From contig NZ_JARUJP010000019.1 of assembly GCF_033659955.1 (NCBI RefSeq), forward strand, positions 6,294 through 70,293: a stretch of DNA of 64,000 nt, read 5' to 3'. Position 1 is the first letter of the stretch; each line of letters starts with the position of its first letter. A program made the position numbers and the translations under genes. Below are positions 40,905-49,617 of this stretch, in pieces. Source of the stretch: Clostridium_AM tanneri. Lineage in GTDB: Bacteria; Bacillota; Clostridia; Clostridiales; Clostridiaceae. The notes under the pieces were generated by a model. The model saw only the letters and a list, made by a program, of their open reading frames with translations. It ran no database searches and was not told the DNA's origin.

Positions 40905-42929
40905 TTATTTAAAATACTTAGAAACTGACTTTTTAACTAACTCCTCATCTGCTAAATAAGGTATTGTTACGTGATCTGTGCCTTTATTCGCCTTATTAAA
41001 CTCTATTACTGTTTCTATTGAGTGTTCATTTCTTGCCCAAGAACGTCTTGAAACTCCACCCATTACATCCCAAGTCATTGCAGATTTAATTATTTCATCT
41101 ATTCTACAGCTTCCATCTAAAACTAGTCCAAAGCCTCCGTTTATAGACTTGCCTATACCAACACCGCCGCCATTATGAAGGGCTACTAAACTCATCCCTC
41201 TAGCTGCGTTTCCTGCATAGCATTGAACAGCCATATCCGCCATTACATTACTTCCATCCTTAATATTAGATGTCTCTCTAAATGGAGAATCTGTTCCACT
41301 AACATCATGGTGGTCACGTCCTAGCATTATAGGACCAACCTCTCCCTTTCTAACCATCTCATTAAACTTAAGTGCTATAGTAACTCTTCCTATAGCATCT
41401 TGATATAATATTCTAGCCTGAGTTCCTACTACCATGTTATTTTTTTCTGCATCCCTTATCCAATTGTAATTATCTCTATCTTGATATCTTCTATCAGGAT
41501 CTATACAATCCATAGCAGCTCTATCAGTTTTAATTAAGTCTTCTCTTTTTCCACTTAAACATACCCATCTAAATGGTCCATAACCATAGTCAAATAGCTG
41601 AGGGCCCATTATATCTTCTACATATGAAGGAAAAATAAATCCATCCTTTTCATCAATTCCATTTTTAGATATTTCTTTAACGCCAGCATCATATATGGCT
41701 TTCATAAAGGAGTTTCCGTAGTCGAAGAAATAAGTCCCTCTCTCAACTAAAGTCTTTATCATTTCAAAGTGACGTTTAAGTGTCTTATCTACTAATTTTC
41801 TAAAAGTTTCTCTATCCTCTGCTAGAAGCCTTGTTCTTTCTTCAAAGGTAATTTCACTTGGGCAGTATCCACCTTCATATGCATTGTGACAGGAAGTTTG
41901 ATCTGATAATAAATCTATTTTTATATTGTTATTAACTGCATACTCAAGAAGGTCCACTATATTTCCATGATATCCTATGGATATTGGCTCTTTTTTGCTT
42001 ACATATTCTTTAGCAATCTTAAATATTTCCTCTAAATCAGAGGAAGCTTTACTAACCCAACCTTGCTCAAGTCTTGTTTTTATCCTTGATTCGTCTACTT
42101 CTGCAATTATCCCTACACCTTTAGCTATTTCCATAGCTTTTGGCTGAGCACCACTCATTCCTCCAAGACCAGAACTTACAAAAATGTATCCGCTTAAATC
42201 ACCATCATTAGAAATACCCAGCTTCATTCTTCCAGCATTCAGCAGCGTATTGAAAGTACCATGAACTATCCCCTGAGGTCCTATATACATCCATCCTCCT
42301 GCTGTCATTTGTCCGTAATTTGCTACGCCCATCTCTTCTGCTATTTCCCAATCCTTTAGATTGTCAAACATTCCAATCATTAATGCATTAGTTATTATTA
42401 CTCTAGGTGCATTGGGATTAGATTTAAATAGTCCAAGAGGATGTCCTGATTCAATTACCAATGTCTGATCTTGAGTCATGACTTCTAAATATTTTTTTAT
42501 TAGCCTATACTGCATCCAGTTTTGACACACACTTCCTGTTTCACCATAGGTAACTAACTCGTAGGGATATAGTGCTACATCAAAGTCTAGATTGTTCTCT
42601 ATCATAACCTGAAAAGCCTTACCTTCTACGCATTTACCTTTATATTCATCTATAGGTTTTCCGTATATTCTTCCTTCTGGTCGGAATCTATACCCATATA
42701 TTCTCCCTTTTGTTGTAAGCTCCTCTAAAAATTCTGGAATTATTTCTTCATGATATTTATCTGGAATATACCTTAATGCATTTTTTAACGCAATTTCTGT
42801 TTGTACTTTAGTTAAATTAAAGCCTCTATTTGGAGCTCTTCTTATTCCCTCTACAAAGGGTGGCATGTCAGGTAGTACTTCATCTAACTTTATTGTCATA
42901 GCCTCTCTGATATCTATATTATTAACCAT
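40905..42929 (-). CDS. hutU: Urocanate hydratase
   Basis: A 674-residue enzyme starting at ATG 42929 behind AGGGGGAG; an in-frame ATG at 42968 would overlap ftcD and has no site. It hydrates urocanate using NAD. Landmarks: GKCVEGKAFQVMIENNLDFD, SSGLGGMSGAQPKAMEIAKG (NAD-binding region), YHGNIVDLLEY and DHHDVSGTDSPFRETSNIKD, VALHNGGGVGIGKSINGGFG. Length (about 675) is the longer type present in clostridia. Confidence 0.96.
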   Translation of the reverse strand: MVNNIDIREAMTIKLDEVLPDMPPFVEGIRRAPNRGFNLTKVQTEIALKNALRYIPDKYHEEIIPEFLEELTTKGRIYGYRFRPEGRIYGKPIDEYKGKCVEGKAFQVMIENNLDFDVALYPYELVTYGETGSVCQNWMQYRLIKKYLEVMTQDQTLVIESGHPLGLFKSNPNAPRVIITNALMIGMFDNLKDWEIAEEMGVANYGQMTAGGWMYIGPQGIVHGTFNTLLNAGRMKLGISNDGDLSGYIFVSSGLGGMSGAQPKAMEIAKGVGIIAEVDESRIKTRLEQGWVSKASSDLEEIFKIAKEYVSKKEPISIGYHGNIVDLLEYAVNNNIKIDLLSDQTSCHNAYEGGYCPSEITFEERTRLLAEDRETFRKLVDKTLKRHFEMIKTLVERGTYFFDYGNSFMKAIYDAGVKEISKNGIDEKDGFIFPSYVEDIMGPQLFDYGYGPFRWVCLSGKREDLIKTDRAAMDCIDPDRRYQDRDNYNWIRDAEKNNMVVGTQARILYQDAIGRVTIALKFNEMVRKGEVGPIMLGRDHHDVSGTDSPFRETSNIKDGSNVMADMAVQCYAGNAARGMSLVALHNGGGVGIGKSINGGFGLVLDGSCRIDEIIKSAMTWDVMGGVSRRSWARNEHSIETVIEFNKANKGTDHVTIPYLADEELVKKSVSKYFK

Positions 42930-42960
42930 CTTAACTCCCCCTAATTTAGATGTATTGAAT

Positions 42961-43857
42961 TTATTCACTTAGCCTTGCTTCTAAGACTTGGTTCATATCA
43001 AAGTTTTCAATTTGCAGATAGTACTCTGCACAATCTATTAAAGCCTTCATTGGTACTAATCCAATAACCTCTGCACCTACCACTGGAACGCCATACCTTT
43101 TAGCTTCCATTTTCACCATCTCCTGCGCAGTATAGATAGCTGTTTTCTCATAGTTCACAAGATTTATAGAAACTTGAGCTATGTTTCTTTCAGTTAGCAT
43201 TACACCTACTGCTTTAGCGTATCTTAGTCCTCCACCGATATGTCTTATTTTCTTAGCGATAGCATTTGCTATTTCTAAATTATCTGTGCCCAAGTTTACA
43301 TTGTAAGCAATTAGTGGAAATCTTGCTCCTATAACAGTTGCTCCGCTTTTCCTATTCATTTCACATGGTCCAAAATCCGGTTTCCATTCCGGATCTTTTA
43401 TTTTTTCAAAAAATCCCTCATATTGTCCTTTTCTTATATTGGCTAAATTTTGTCTTTCTGGTGATGAAGCAGCATCTTCATATAAATAAACAGGTATATT
43501 TAGCTCTTCTCCAACTTTTTTTCCTAAGTCCCTTGCCATTTGAACACATTCTTCAGTAGTTATGTCCTTAATAGGGATAAATGGAACTACGTCTGTAGCA
43601 CCCATTCTTGGATGAGCCCCTTGATGCTTGCTCATATCTATAAGCTCTGATGCTCTTTTAATAAGTTTATAGGCAGCTTCTCTTGTTTCTTCTGGTGAGC
43701 CAACAAAGGTGACAACTGTTCTGTTATGATCTTTATCTGATGAATAGTCGAGAAGCTTTACTCCTTCAGTTCTCCTAACCTCATCTATAATAGTTTCTAT
43801 TATTTCTTTGTTCCTTCCTTCACTAAAGTTTGGAACGCATTCTACTAATTTTGCCAT
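42961..43857 (-). CDS. ftcD: Glutamate formimidoyltransferase
   Basis: A 298-residue enzyme moving the formimino group from formiminoglutamate to tetrahydrofolate. Family marks: KLVECVPNFSEGRN at the N-terminus, DYSSDKDHNRTVVTFVGSPE, MSKHQGAHPRMGATDVVPFI (active site His), and GLVPMKALIDCAEYYLQ. AGGAGGAATTGAA precedes the ATG. First gene of the hut operon. Its presence fixes the pathway: histidine to glutamate via formiminoglutamate and THF. No hutI (imidazolonepropionase) gene is found in the window. Confidence 0.95.
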   Translation of the reverse strand: MAKLVECVPNFSEGRNKEIIETIIDEVRRTEGVKLLDYSSDKDHNRTVVTFVGSPEETREAAYKLIKRASELIDMSKHQGAHPRMGATDVVPFIPIKDITTEECVQMARDLGKKVGEELNIPVYLYEDAASSPERQNLANIRKGQYEGFFEKIKDPEWKPDFGPCEMNRKSGATVIGARFPLIAYNVNLGTDNLEIANAIAKKIRHIGGGLRYAKAVGVMLTERNIAQVSINLVNYEKTAIYTAQEMVKMEAKRYGVPVVGAEVIGLVPMKALIDCAEYYLQIENFDMNQVLEARLSE

Positions 43858-43914
43858 TTCAATTCCTCCTCAGTAAGTCTTTTTCTATATTGTATCTCTT
43901 ATACATCTCCAAAA

Positions 43915-43962
43915 CGTCTACAGGAGTTTTAAAATCTTAAAATTTTAAAACTCCTGTAGACG
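43915..43962 (-). terminator. Large hairpin between the BTAD regulator and ftcD
   Basis: 21-bp perfect arms 43915-43935 and 43942-43962 with a 6-base loop. Leftward it is followed by TTTTGGAG, a short T-run. It could end the regulator transcript or act as attenuator for the hut operon. A weak promoter (TTGGAG, 17 bases, TATAGA) may lie between it and ftcD. Confidence 0.6.
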
Positions 43963-43979
43963 AGAGGATGGTATTTAAT

Positions 43980-46900
43980 TTATAGTCTTTCTATAATATC
44001 AATCTGGTGTTCTTCTCCTGCTTCTTTTAAGTACTTTATTCCCCTTCTGAGGTATACATCAATGTTATCATCTAATTCTCTTTCAAATACCCTTTTTAAG
44101 TTCATATCATTTTCCATACTAAGCTTTATCTCTGCCTTTACTCGATAGACGGTACCTATTTCCTTTGGATTTTTTAGTGTCATAGAATTTATATCTGCAT
44201 TTTTTAAATACTTCAAACCCTCTGTAAAATTTCCTTCTTTAATTAAAATTAGTGCCATAAAAGCCTCTGCTATAGATCTACCCCAAGTAAAATCAAACTG
44301 CTTATAATTATTAAGAGCATTTTCAAAATAATTTTTTGCCATTTTGTAATCATTAATATAAAATGCTGTTTCCCCTGCATTTGCATAAAATAAAGCAAGA
44401 CTAGTCCACACATTTTTCTCTTCACATATTTTAATTGCCTTATTATAAAAATTTAATGCCTCTGAGAATCTTTTCGTTTTCTTTCTTATATCTCCGATGT
44501 AATTGTAACAAGCAGCTATGCTTAAAGCATATTGGTGAGAAGTGTTTCTTGTACTGCTTAATGTATCAATAGAGTTTTCAAATAATATTTCTGCTTCCTC
44601 GTTTTCTCCCAGCATTTTTTTATACAAGCCCTTAAATCTTAACAAAATTCCTATTTCCTTTTTATAGTTATATTCTTCTGATGTTTGTAACCCTCTATTT
44701 ATATACATTATCATTTCATCTGTTTTATTTGTTTGAATGCAGTAAAAAATCATTTGTTTATATCCTTCAATAATATATTCACTACAATTAATTTCGCTGG
44801 CTTTAATAATCATGTCTTCAATATTCTTTATACCTTCTTCATAATCACCTTTTCTTATTAAATATCTCCCCTTTATATGAAGTAGGCATATTTCAAACCT
44901 TAATATCTGGATACTGTCTCCTTCTTCCTTCCTTACCTTGTCTAGAAGGCTTTCAATTTCTGCTATGCTTTCTATAGTTTTACTCTCGCTAAAATATAAT
45001 TTGTCACAGTACTTATTCTCAAAATAAATTACCGGAAATAATTCATGGCTAAAATTAAGATAGGTGCTCAGAACTTTAATTTTGTATTTAAGAACAGAAG
45101 TATAATTATTTGCATTTTCAAAGTGATATATTAACTTATAACAAGTGTTAATGTCTCCTATATTATTTTTAAGTGTCCTTTCGAGAATTTGTCCTACCCT
45201 ATTATGAAGTATCTTTTTCTTAGCCTGTGATAAACTCATGTACTGAAACTCTCTCAACTTTTGATGAGTAAACTTAAAACATATATTATTATTTGTAACT
45301 GTCTCCTTTAGAATAAATTTCCCTTCAAGTCCCTCTATTATCTCCATGATTTGAAGTTCATCCTTCTGGAGTAATTCTTTGATAATAAACATAGGTACCT
45401 CATCATGAAATAATGACGCTATTTCCACTATCTTTTTTTCACTATCAGATATATCCATGAATCTGCTTTTTAAAACATCCTTCATATGAGATGTCATTAT
45501 GTTTATATTATTTTTTGATCTTATAATATTTAGATACTCTGTAATGAAAAATGTGTTTCCTTCCGTTTCTATATATATTTTATTTAGCATTTCTTTAGTT
45601 AATTTATGCGCCTTAAGAGCTTGATTGATGAAGCACTCAGTTTCTGAAGTATTAAATCTTAAAAGTTCTGCAATCTGGATTTTATCATACTTCCTTGTAG
45701 AAGCTAGAAATCTATCTATGTATGGATTAAACTCGTTCCTGCAAGTAATTAGAAACATTATATTATTTTGTTCACAATGTAATATACAACTTGTTAACAA
45801 TGACATACTAGAAGAGTCCATCCACTGAATATCTTCAAAAACTATTAGGATTTTTTTACTAGTTGTTATTCTTTTAAGCATGTCCGTTAAAATATTTTCT
45901 ATCACGTCATACTTCAGCATATCTATAGTAGACTCTAGTTTTACATTTTCAGCATAGCTATCACTACCTGCTTCAGGTATTAATTCATTTATTACATTCT
46001 CTATAATAGAAGGAACCTTAATTTTGTTATTGTGAATAATCCTTGCTAAATAGAAAACAACGTTTCTCCAAGGCTTCAATGGATATTCATTTTCAAATTG
46101 ATAACAATTTGTTTCTAGAACATAAACCTTATCCTTATCTACTTGTTCTAAAAACTTATTTTTAAGACTTGTCTTTCCAATGCCCATCTCACCTCTTATT
46201 AAAATAGACTTGGAATCTCTATTACCCATAAAACTATGGTAGTTACTTTCCATAATTCTTAATTCAGTGTGTCTTCCATAAAAAAAATCTCCACTTTTTT
46301 CTACCGCTTGTCTTTCACTTATTAAATCTAGTACTTCTTTAAAAACCTTTTTTGTTTCTATCTCAGGAGTAATGGACAATTCTTTATTCAATATATCAGT
46401 AAGTTCATTGTAAACCTTTATTGCATTATTTACTTTTCCCTGATTCTTGTAGCACTGAATTAGTTGTCTATATGCATCTTCATTAAACTCATCAGCTTTT
46501 ATTAATAACTTGCAATATTTCTCTACCTTTTCATAATTCTTATTTTTACTCTCAATTAGTATTTGTTCATAAAGTCTTTTTAAATATATTCCTTCTAGTT
46601 CTACTCTAGTTTCATAAACCCATTGTTGAAAATTATCCGCATCTTTCAAAATAAATCCTTTTAAAAATTCTCCAGGGTATAAGCTTATTTCATTTTTATT
46701 ATTGATAAAGTTATCCATGTCAGTTTCAATTATTATACTAGTGCTTAATGTGATCGTTGACTTGTTTACAAAGCTTATTACCTCATGTTCAGCAAAAGAC
46801 TTTTTTAACTTGTATATTGCATTTCTCAAATTTTTCCTTGCAATATTATCCTCCATATCTGGCCATAAAAGCACCGATAATTCTTCTCTTGTAGCCTGCT

Positions 46901-47015
46901 TTTTTGTCACTATATAAGAAAACAATGCTTGGACCTTGTTGTATGGAAATAAAATAGTTTTTCCATTTAAGCTAGTAGTAAAGTTACCTAGTAATTTTAC
47001 ATAGATATAGTCCAT
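43980..47015 (-). CDS. BTAD-type (SARP-like) regulator with ATPase and TPR domains
   Basis: A 1011-residue regulator. Residues 1-95 form an OmpR-like winged DNA-binding domain (LLGNFTTSLNGKTILFPYNK, ATREELSVLLWPDMEDNIAR). Residues about 95-240 are the BTAD domain (EDAYRQLIQCYKNQGKVNNA, AIKVYNELTDILNKELSITP). A P-loop ATPase follows: RGEMGIGKTSLKNKF (near 275) and ILIVFEDIQWMD (Walker B, near 395). The C-terminal 400 residues are TPR-like helices (SIAACYNYIGDIRKKTKRFS, FYANAGETAFYINDYKMAKN). It resembles AfsR/MalT-like signal transducers that self-assemble upon ligand and ATP binding. It lies upstream of hut, so histidine or urocanate sensing is the simplest guess. Confidence 0.88.
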   Translation of the reverse strand: MDYIYVKLLGNFTTSLNGKTILFPYNKVQALFSYIVTKKQATREELSVLLWPDMEDNIARKNLRNAIYKLKKSFAEHEVISFVNKSTITLSTSIIIETDMDNFINNKNEISLYPGEFLKGFILKDADNFQQWVYETRVELEGIYLKRLYEQILIESKNKNYEKVEKYCKLLIKADEFNEDAYRQLIQCYKNQGKVNNAIKVYNELTDILNKELSITPEIETKKVFKEVLDLISERQAVEKSGDFFYGRHTELRIMESNYHSFMGNRDSKSILIRGEMGIGKTSLKNKFLEQVDKDKVYVLETNCYQFENEYPLKPWRNVVFYLARIIHNNKIKVPSIIENVINELIPEAGSDSYAENVKLESTIDMLKYDVIENILTDMLKRITTSKKILIVFEDIQWMDSSSMSLLTSCILHCEQNNIMFLITCRNEFNPYIDRFLASTRKYDKIQIAELLRFNTSETECFINQALKAHKLTKEMLNKIYIETEGNTFFITEYLNIIRSKNNINIMTSHMKDVLKSRFMDISDSEKKIVEIASLFHDEVPMFIIKELLQKDELQIMEIIEGLEGKFILKETVTNNNICFKFTHQKLREFQYMSLSQAKKKILHNRVGQILERTLKNNIGDINTCYKLIYHFENANNYTSVLKYKIKVLSTYLNFSHELFPVIYFENKYCDKLYFSESKTIESIAEIESLLDKVRKEEGDSIQILRFEICLLHIKGRYLIRKGDYEEGIKNIEDMIIKASEINCSEYIIEGYKQMIFYCIQTNKTDEMIMYINRGLQTSEEYNYKKEIGILLRFKGLYKKMLGENEEAEILFENSIDTLSSTRNTSHQYALSIAACYNYIGDIRKKTKRFSEALNFYNKAIKICEEKNVWTSLALFYANAGETAFYINDYKMAKNYFENALNNYKQFDFTWGRSIAEAFMALILIKEGNFTEGLKYLKNADINSMTLKNPKEIGTVYRVKAEIKLSMENDMNLKRVFERELDDNIDVYLRRGIKYLKEAGEEHQIDIIERL

Positions 47016-47127
47016 ATTGACACCTCTTCAAGTCTATAAATATTATTTTTAGTAACTGTTTTTATTTTAGTATATTATTGGGAATTTTTCAAATTGCCAA
47101 AATATTTCTTCCTAAACTATTCACTGG

Positions 47128-47259
47128 TTATAGACTTGAAGCGCAAAAAATTCTTTTTAAATATCTATAAGTTGTTCCTAAAAATTGATCAATTTCCTTG
47201 AATGATAAGTTCAAAATTATATAGTTTTTATCTGTTATGTACTCAACTAAGTTCTTTCC
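47128..47259 (-). pseudogene. C-terminal remnant of a Crp/Fnr-type regulator
   Basis: The minus frame reads GKNLVEYITDKNYIILNLSF and KEIDQFLGTTYRYLKRIF, ending at 47128-47130. The second part is the helix-turn-helix of Crp/Fnr-like proteins (LSxKELAxxLGxTYRxLxRxL). An ATG with AAGGAGG lies just upstream but in a different frame. The sensory domain is lost. Confidence 0.5.
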
Positions 47260-47524
47260 ATAAATCCTCCTTAACAGGACATATGTCCTATCGAAATTCA
47301 TATCAATATGGTAACTTATCTATTAGGTAATGTAAAACATAGGAAGGATTTATATATGTGTTATGCCTTGCTTTATAGGACTTATAATCAATAGCAAAGC
47401 TGATAATAAATATAAACAACAAAATCTTAAATTATGTGAGATTACTTAACAGTTTTCAATTATTCAGTGAATCAAGATTTTATATGTTATAATAAAAAAA
47501 TCAACTATACTAGGGGGAATTACC
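47260..47524. other. Intergenic stretch before the HAD gene
   Basis: About 265 bases. AGGAAGGATTTATAT followed by ATGTGTTATGCC (47356) resembles the start of a small gene; its frame stops after 12 codons, with a longer frame one base on (CFIGLIINSKADNKYKQQNL). It may be a frameshifted small gene or chance. A palindrome, GGACATATGTCC, lies at 47278-47289. Confidence 0.3.
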
Positions 47525-48214
47525 ATGAAATACGAGATTATAATATTTGATGCAGACGAAACTTTATTTGATTTTAAAAAATCTGAAAGAGATGCTTTTA
47601 AAAATGCTATGCTGGAATTTGATATAGAATATGATGAAAATCACCATTTAAAAATATATCATGATATAAATTCAGCTATTTGGAAAGAATTTGAGAAAGG
47701 CCTTATTACTCAGAAAAAGCTAAAGGTAGAAAGATTTAAAAGGTTATCAGACAGCTTAAATATTAGCTTTGATGAGATTGAGTTTGCTAAGTCCTATATG
47801 AAACATTTAGCTAAGGCATCCTTTTTATATGATGATAGCATAGAGCTTGTAGAAAGTCTTCATAAGAATTACAAACTCACTATAGTTACTAACGGTCTTA
47901 AGGATGTTCAGGACGGAAGAATAAGAAAATCTATTATAGCAAAATACTTTCAAGATATAGTAGTATCTGAAGAAGTTCAAATATCAAAACCAGATCCTAA
48001 AATATTTGAACTGACTTTAAATAACATAAAACATACTGACAAAAGTAAGGTATTAATAGTTGGAGATAGTTTAACCTCTGATATACAAGGCGGAATAAAT
48101 TCCGGTATAGATACCTGCTGGTTTAATCCTAATAGAATTGTAAATAATACAGGAATAAAACCTACTTATGAAATTTCTAATTTGATGGAACTTAAGAATA
48201 TACTTGAAAAATAG
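47525..48214 (+). CDS. HAD-family hydrolase, YjjG-type nucleotidase
   Basis: A 229-residue HAD phosphatase. Motif I IIFDADETLFDF (nucleophile Asp), motif II IVTNGLKDVQDGR, motif III Lys in VQISKPDPKIF, motif IV VGDSLTSDIQGGINSGID. These signatures and the length fit the YjjG/YfnB pyrimidine nucleotidase group, which removes phosphate from non-canonical nucleoside monophosphates. RBS AGGGGGAA. It is upstream of the adenosine deaminase unit and in the same direction, fitting nucleotide salvage or housecleaning, but it has its own unit. Confidence 0.88.
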   Translation: MKYEIIIFDADETLFDFKKSERDAFKNAMLEFDIEYDENHHLKIYHDINSAIWKEFEKGLITQKKLKVERFKRLSDSLNISFDEIEFAKSYMKHLAKASFLYDDSIELVESLHKNYKLTIVTNGLKDVQDGRIRKSIIAKYFQDIVVSEEVQISKPDPKIFELTLNNIKHTDKSKVLIVGDSLTSDIQGGINSGIDTCWFNPNRIVNNTGIKPTYEISNLMELKNILEK

Positions 48215-48309
48215 TTGTAAAGTAACTGACTTACATTTCCATAAAATATTCTAAGCCAGTTACTACTTGTGCTTTAAACTGATAAGTTAAACTATCTTTA
48301 ATTACTTGC

Positions 48310-48338
48310 TTGACATAAAAAATAAAGTTTATTATACT
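48310..48338 (+). promoter_or_regulatory. Promoter of the riboswitch-adenosine deaminase unit
   Basis: TTGACA (48310-48315), a 17-base spacer and TATACT (48333-48338): near-consensus sigma-A promoter. Transcription would begin a few bases before the aptamer. Confidence 0.85.
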
Positions 48339-48349
48339 ATAAAAAAAGA

Positions 48350-48416
48350 TTTCGTATAACTCCAATAATATGGTTTGGAGGTCTCTACCAGGAACCAATA
48401 ATTCCTGATTACGAAG
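48350..48416 (+). ncRNA. Purine riboswitch aptamer, adenine type
   Basis: P1 pairs 48351-48356 with 48410-48415. P2 is 48360-48365 with 48375-48380, P3 is 48389-48394 with 48402-48407, and both loops carry the family sequences (TAATATGG and CCAATAA) that join in a loop-loop contact. The core reads GTCTCTACC, and J3/1 reads GATTACG. The base equivalent to position 74 of the xpt aptamer (48409) is T, which selects adenine; guanine types have C there. The downstream gene is adenosine deaminase, which fits. Confidence 0.93.
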
Positions 48417-48459
48417 AAGGTACATTTTTTGTATTTTCTTTGTAGTCAGGAATTTTTTT
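48401..48459 (+). terminator. Riboswitch expression platform terminator
   Basis: 48401-48416 (the aptamer 3' side) pairs with 48438-48453 through 16 bp with two G-U wobbles, followed by a T-run. This stem and P1/P3 are mutually exclusive: adenine binding should free the transcript from termination, so it is an ON switch. Confidence 0.88.
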
Positions 48460-48510
48460 GTTTTTATCTTTTTATAATTTAAATAATACTTAGTATGATA
48501 GGAGGTCAAT

Positions 48511-49512
48511 ATGAATTTAATAAACTTACCTAAAATTGAGCTTCACTGCCACTTAGACGGCAGCCTTAGGGCAGAAACGGTAATTGATATAGCAAGGAAA
48601 GAGGGCATTAATCTCCCTTCTTTTGATATTGAAGTAATTAAAAAAGAACTTACTGCTCCATTAGAATGTGAGTCCCTTGATGACTATTTAAAGGCATTTT
48701 CACTTCCTAATTTAGTAATGCAGTCAAAGTATAGCTTAAGAAGAATTACTTTCGAACTTCTAGAAGATGCCTCCCGTGAAAATGTTAAATATATGGAGAT
48801 AAGATTTGCTCCTTTGCTTCATACATCAAAAGGCTTAGAAGTAGAAGAGATAATAGAAAGTGTTTTAGATGGAATTAAGGATGCGGAAGAGAAATATGAT
48901 ATAAAAGGAAACTTAATACTATGCTGTATGAGAACTATGGCTCCAGATAAAGCTTTTGATATAGTAGAAAAGGGTAAGAATTTTCTTGGCAAAGGAGTAG
49001 TTGCAATAGACCTATGTGCCTCGGAAAATGAAGGATTTTGTAAAGCCTTCGTGGAACCCATAGCATTAGCTAGACAATATGGGTATAGAATAACTATTCA
49101 TGCTGGTGAAACTGGAATAGGTAAAAATGTATTAGAAGCAGTTGAACTTTTAAGAGCTGAAAGAATTGGACATGGTGTATTTATAAAGGATTGTGCTGAT
49201 GCATATAAGATTGTTAAAGATAAAAAAGTTGTACTTGAAATGTGTCCAACAAGCAACGTGCAAACAAAAGCAGTAAGTGGCTTTAATGAACATCCAATAT
49301 ATGATTTTCATAAGGATGGAATAAGAGTAACTGTTAACACTGATAATAGAACGGTATCAAATACAGATATGACCAATGAATTTAATATAGTAGCTAAAGA
49401 ATTTAATATTAGCATGGAAGATTATAGAGAGATTTACCATAATAGTGTTGAAGCAAGTTTTGCTGATTTAGAGACAAAGGAAAAGCTAAAGAAATATATG
49501 AAGGATAAATAA
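48511..49512 (+). CDS. add: Adenosine deaminase
   Basis: A 333-residue metal-dependent deaminase. Zinc ligands and active-site motifs: KIELHCHLDGSLR (HxH), ITIHAGETG (His and catalytic Glu), RIGHGVFI (His) and VTVNTDNRTVSNTD (Asp). The TDNRTVSNTD form matches true adenosine deaminases rather than the ADE-type adenine deaminases. RBS AGGAGG. Controlled by an adenine-type purine riboswitch with ON logic, so excess adenine would induce conversion to inosine-level purines. The match with adenine rather than adenosine is notable. Confidence 0.93.
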   Translation: MNLINLPKIELHCHLDGSLRAETVIDIARKEGINLPSFDIEVIKKELTAPLECESLDDYLKAFSLPNLVMQSKYSLRRITFELLEDASRENVKYMEIRFAPLLHTSKGLEVEEIIESVLDGIKDAEEKYDIKGNLILCCMRTMAPDKAFDIVEKGKNFLGKGVVAIDLCASENEGFCKAFVEPIALARQYGYRITIHAGETGIGKNVLEAVELLRAERIGHGVFIKDCADAYKIVKDKKVVLEMCPTSNVQTKAVSGFNEHPIYDFHKDGIRVTVNTDNRTVSNTDMTNEFNIVAKEFNISMEDYREIYHNSVEASFADLETKEKLKKYMKDK

Positions 49513-49530
49513 GTTAACTGGATAAAAAAT

Positions 49531-49584
49531 AAAATGTCCCCTATAGATAATAGATCTTTAACATCCACTCTTTAGGGGCATTTA
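49531..49584. terminator. Terminator between add and the ABC permease
   Basis: Arms about 49532-49543 and 49573-49584 (AAATGTCCCCTA against TAGGGGCATTT) with a long loop. It lies between convergent genes and may serve both. Confidence 0.55.
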
Positions 49585-49617
49585 CTGTTATATACCTATA
49601 ATTTCAAGCCTAATTGA

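Noticed and set aside
48350..48416. Guanine-type purine riboswitch
   Set aside because: The base at the specificity position is T (48409), which defines the adenine class.
48231..48509. Minus-strand gene of 92 codons
   Set aside because: It covers the promoter and riboswitch of add and is a shadow frame.
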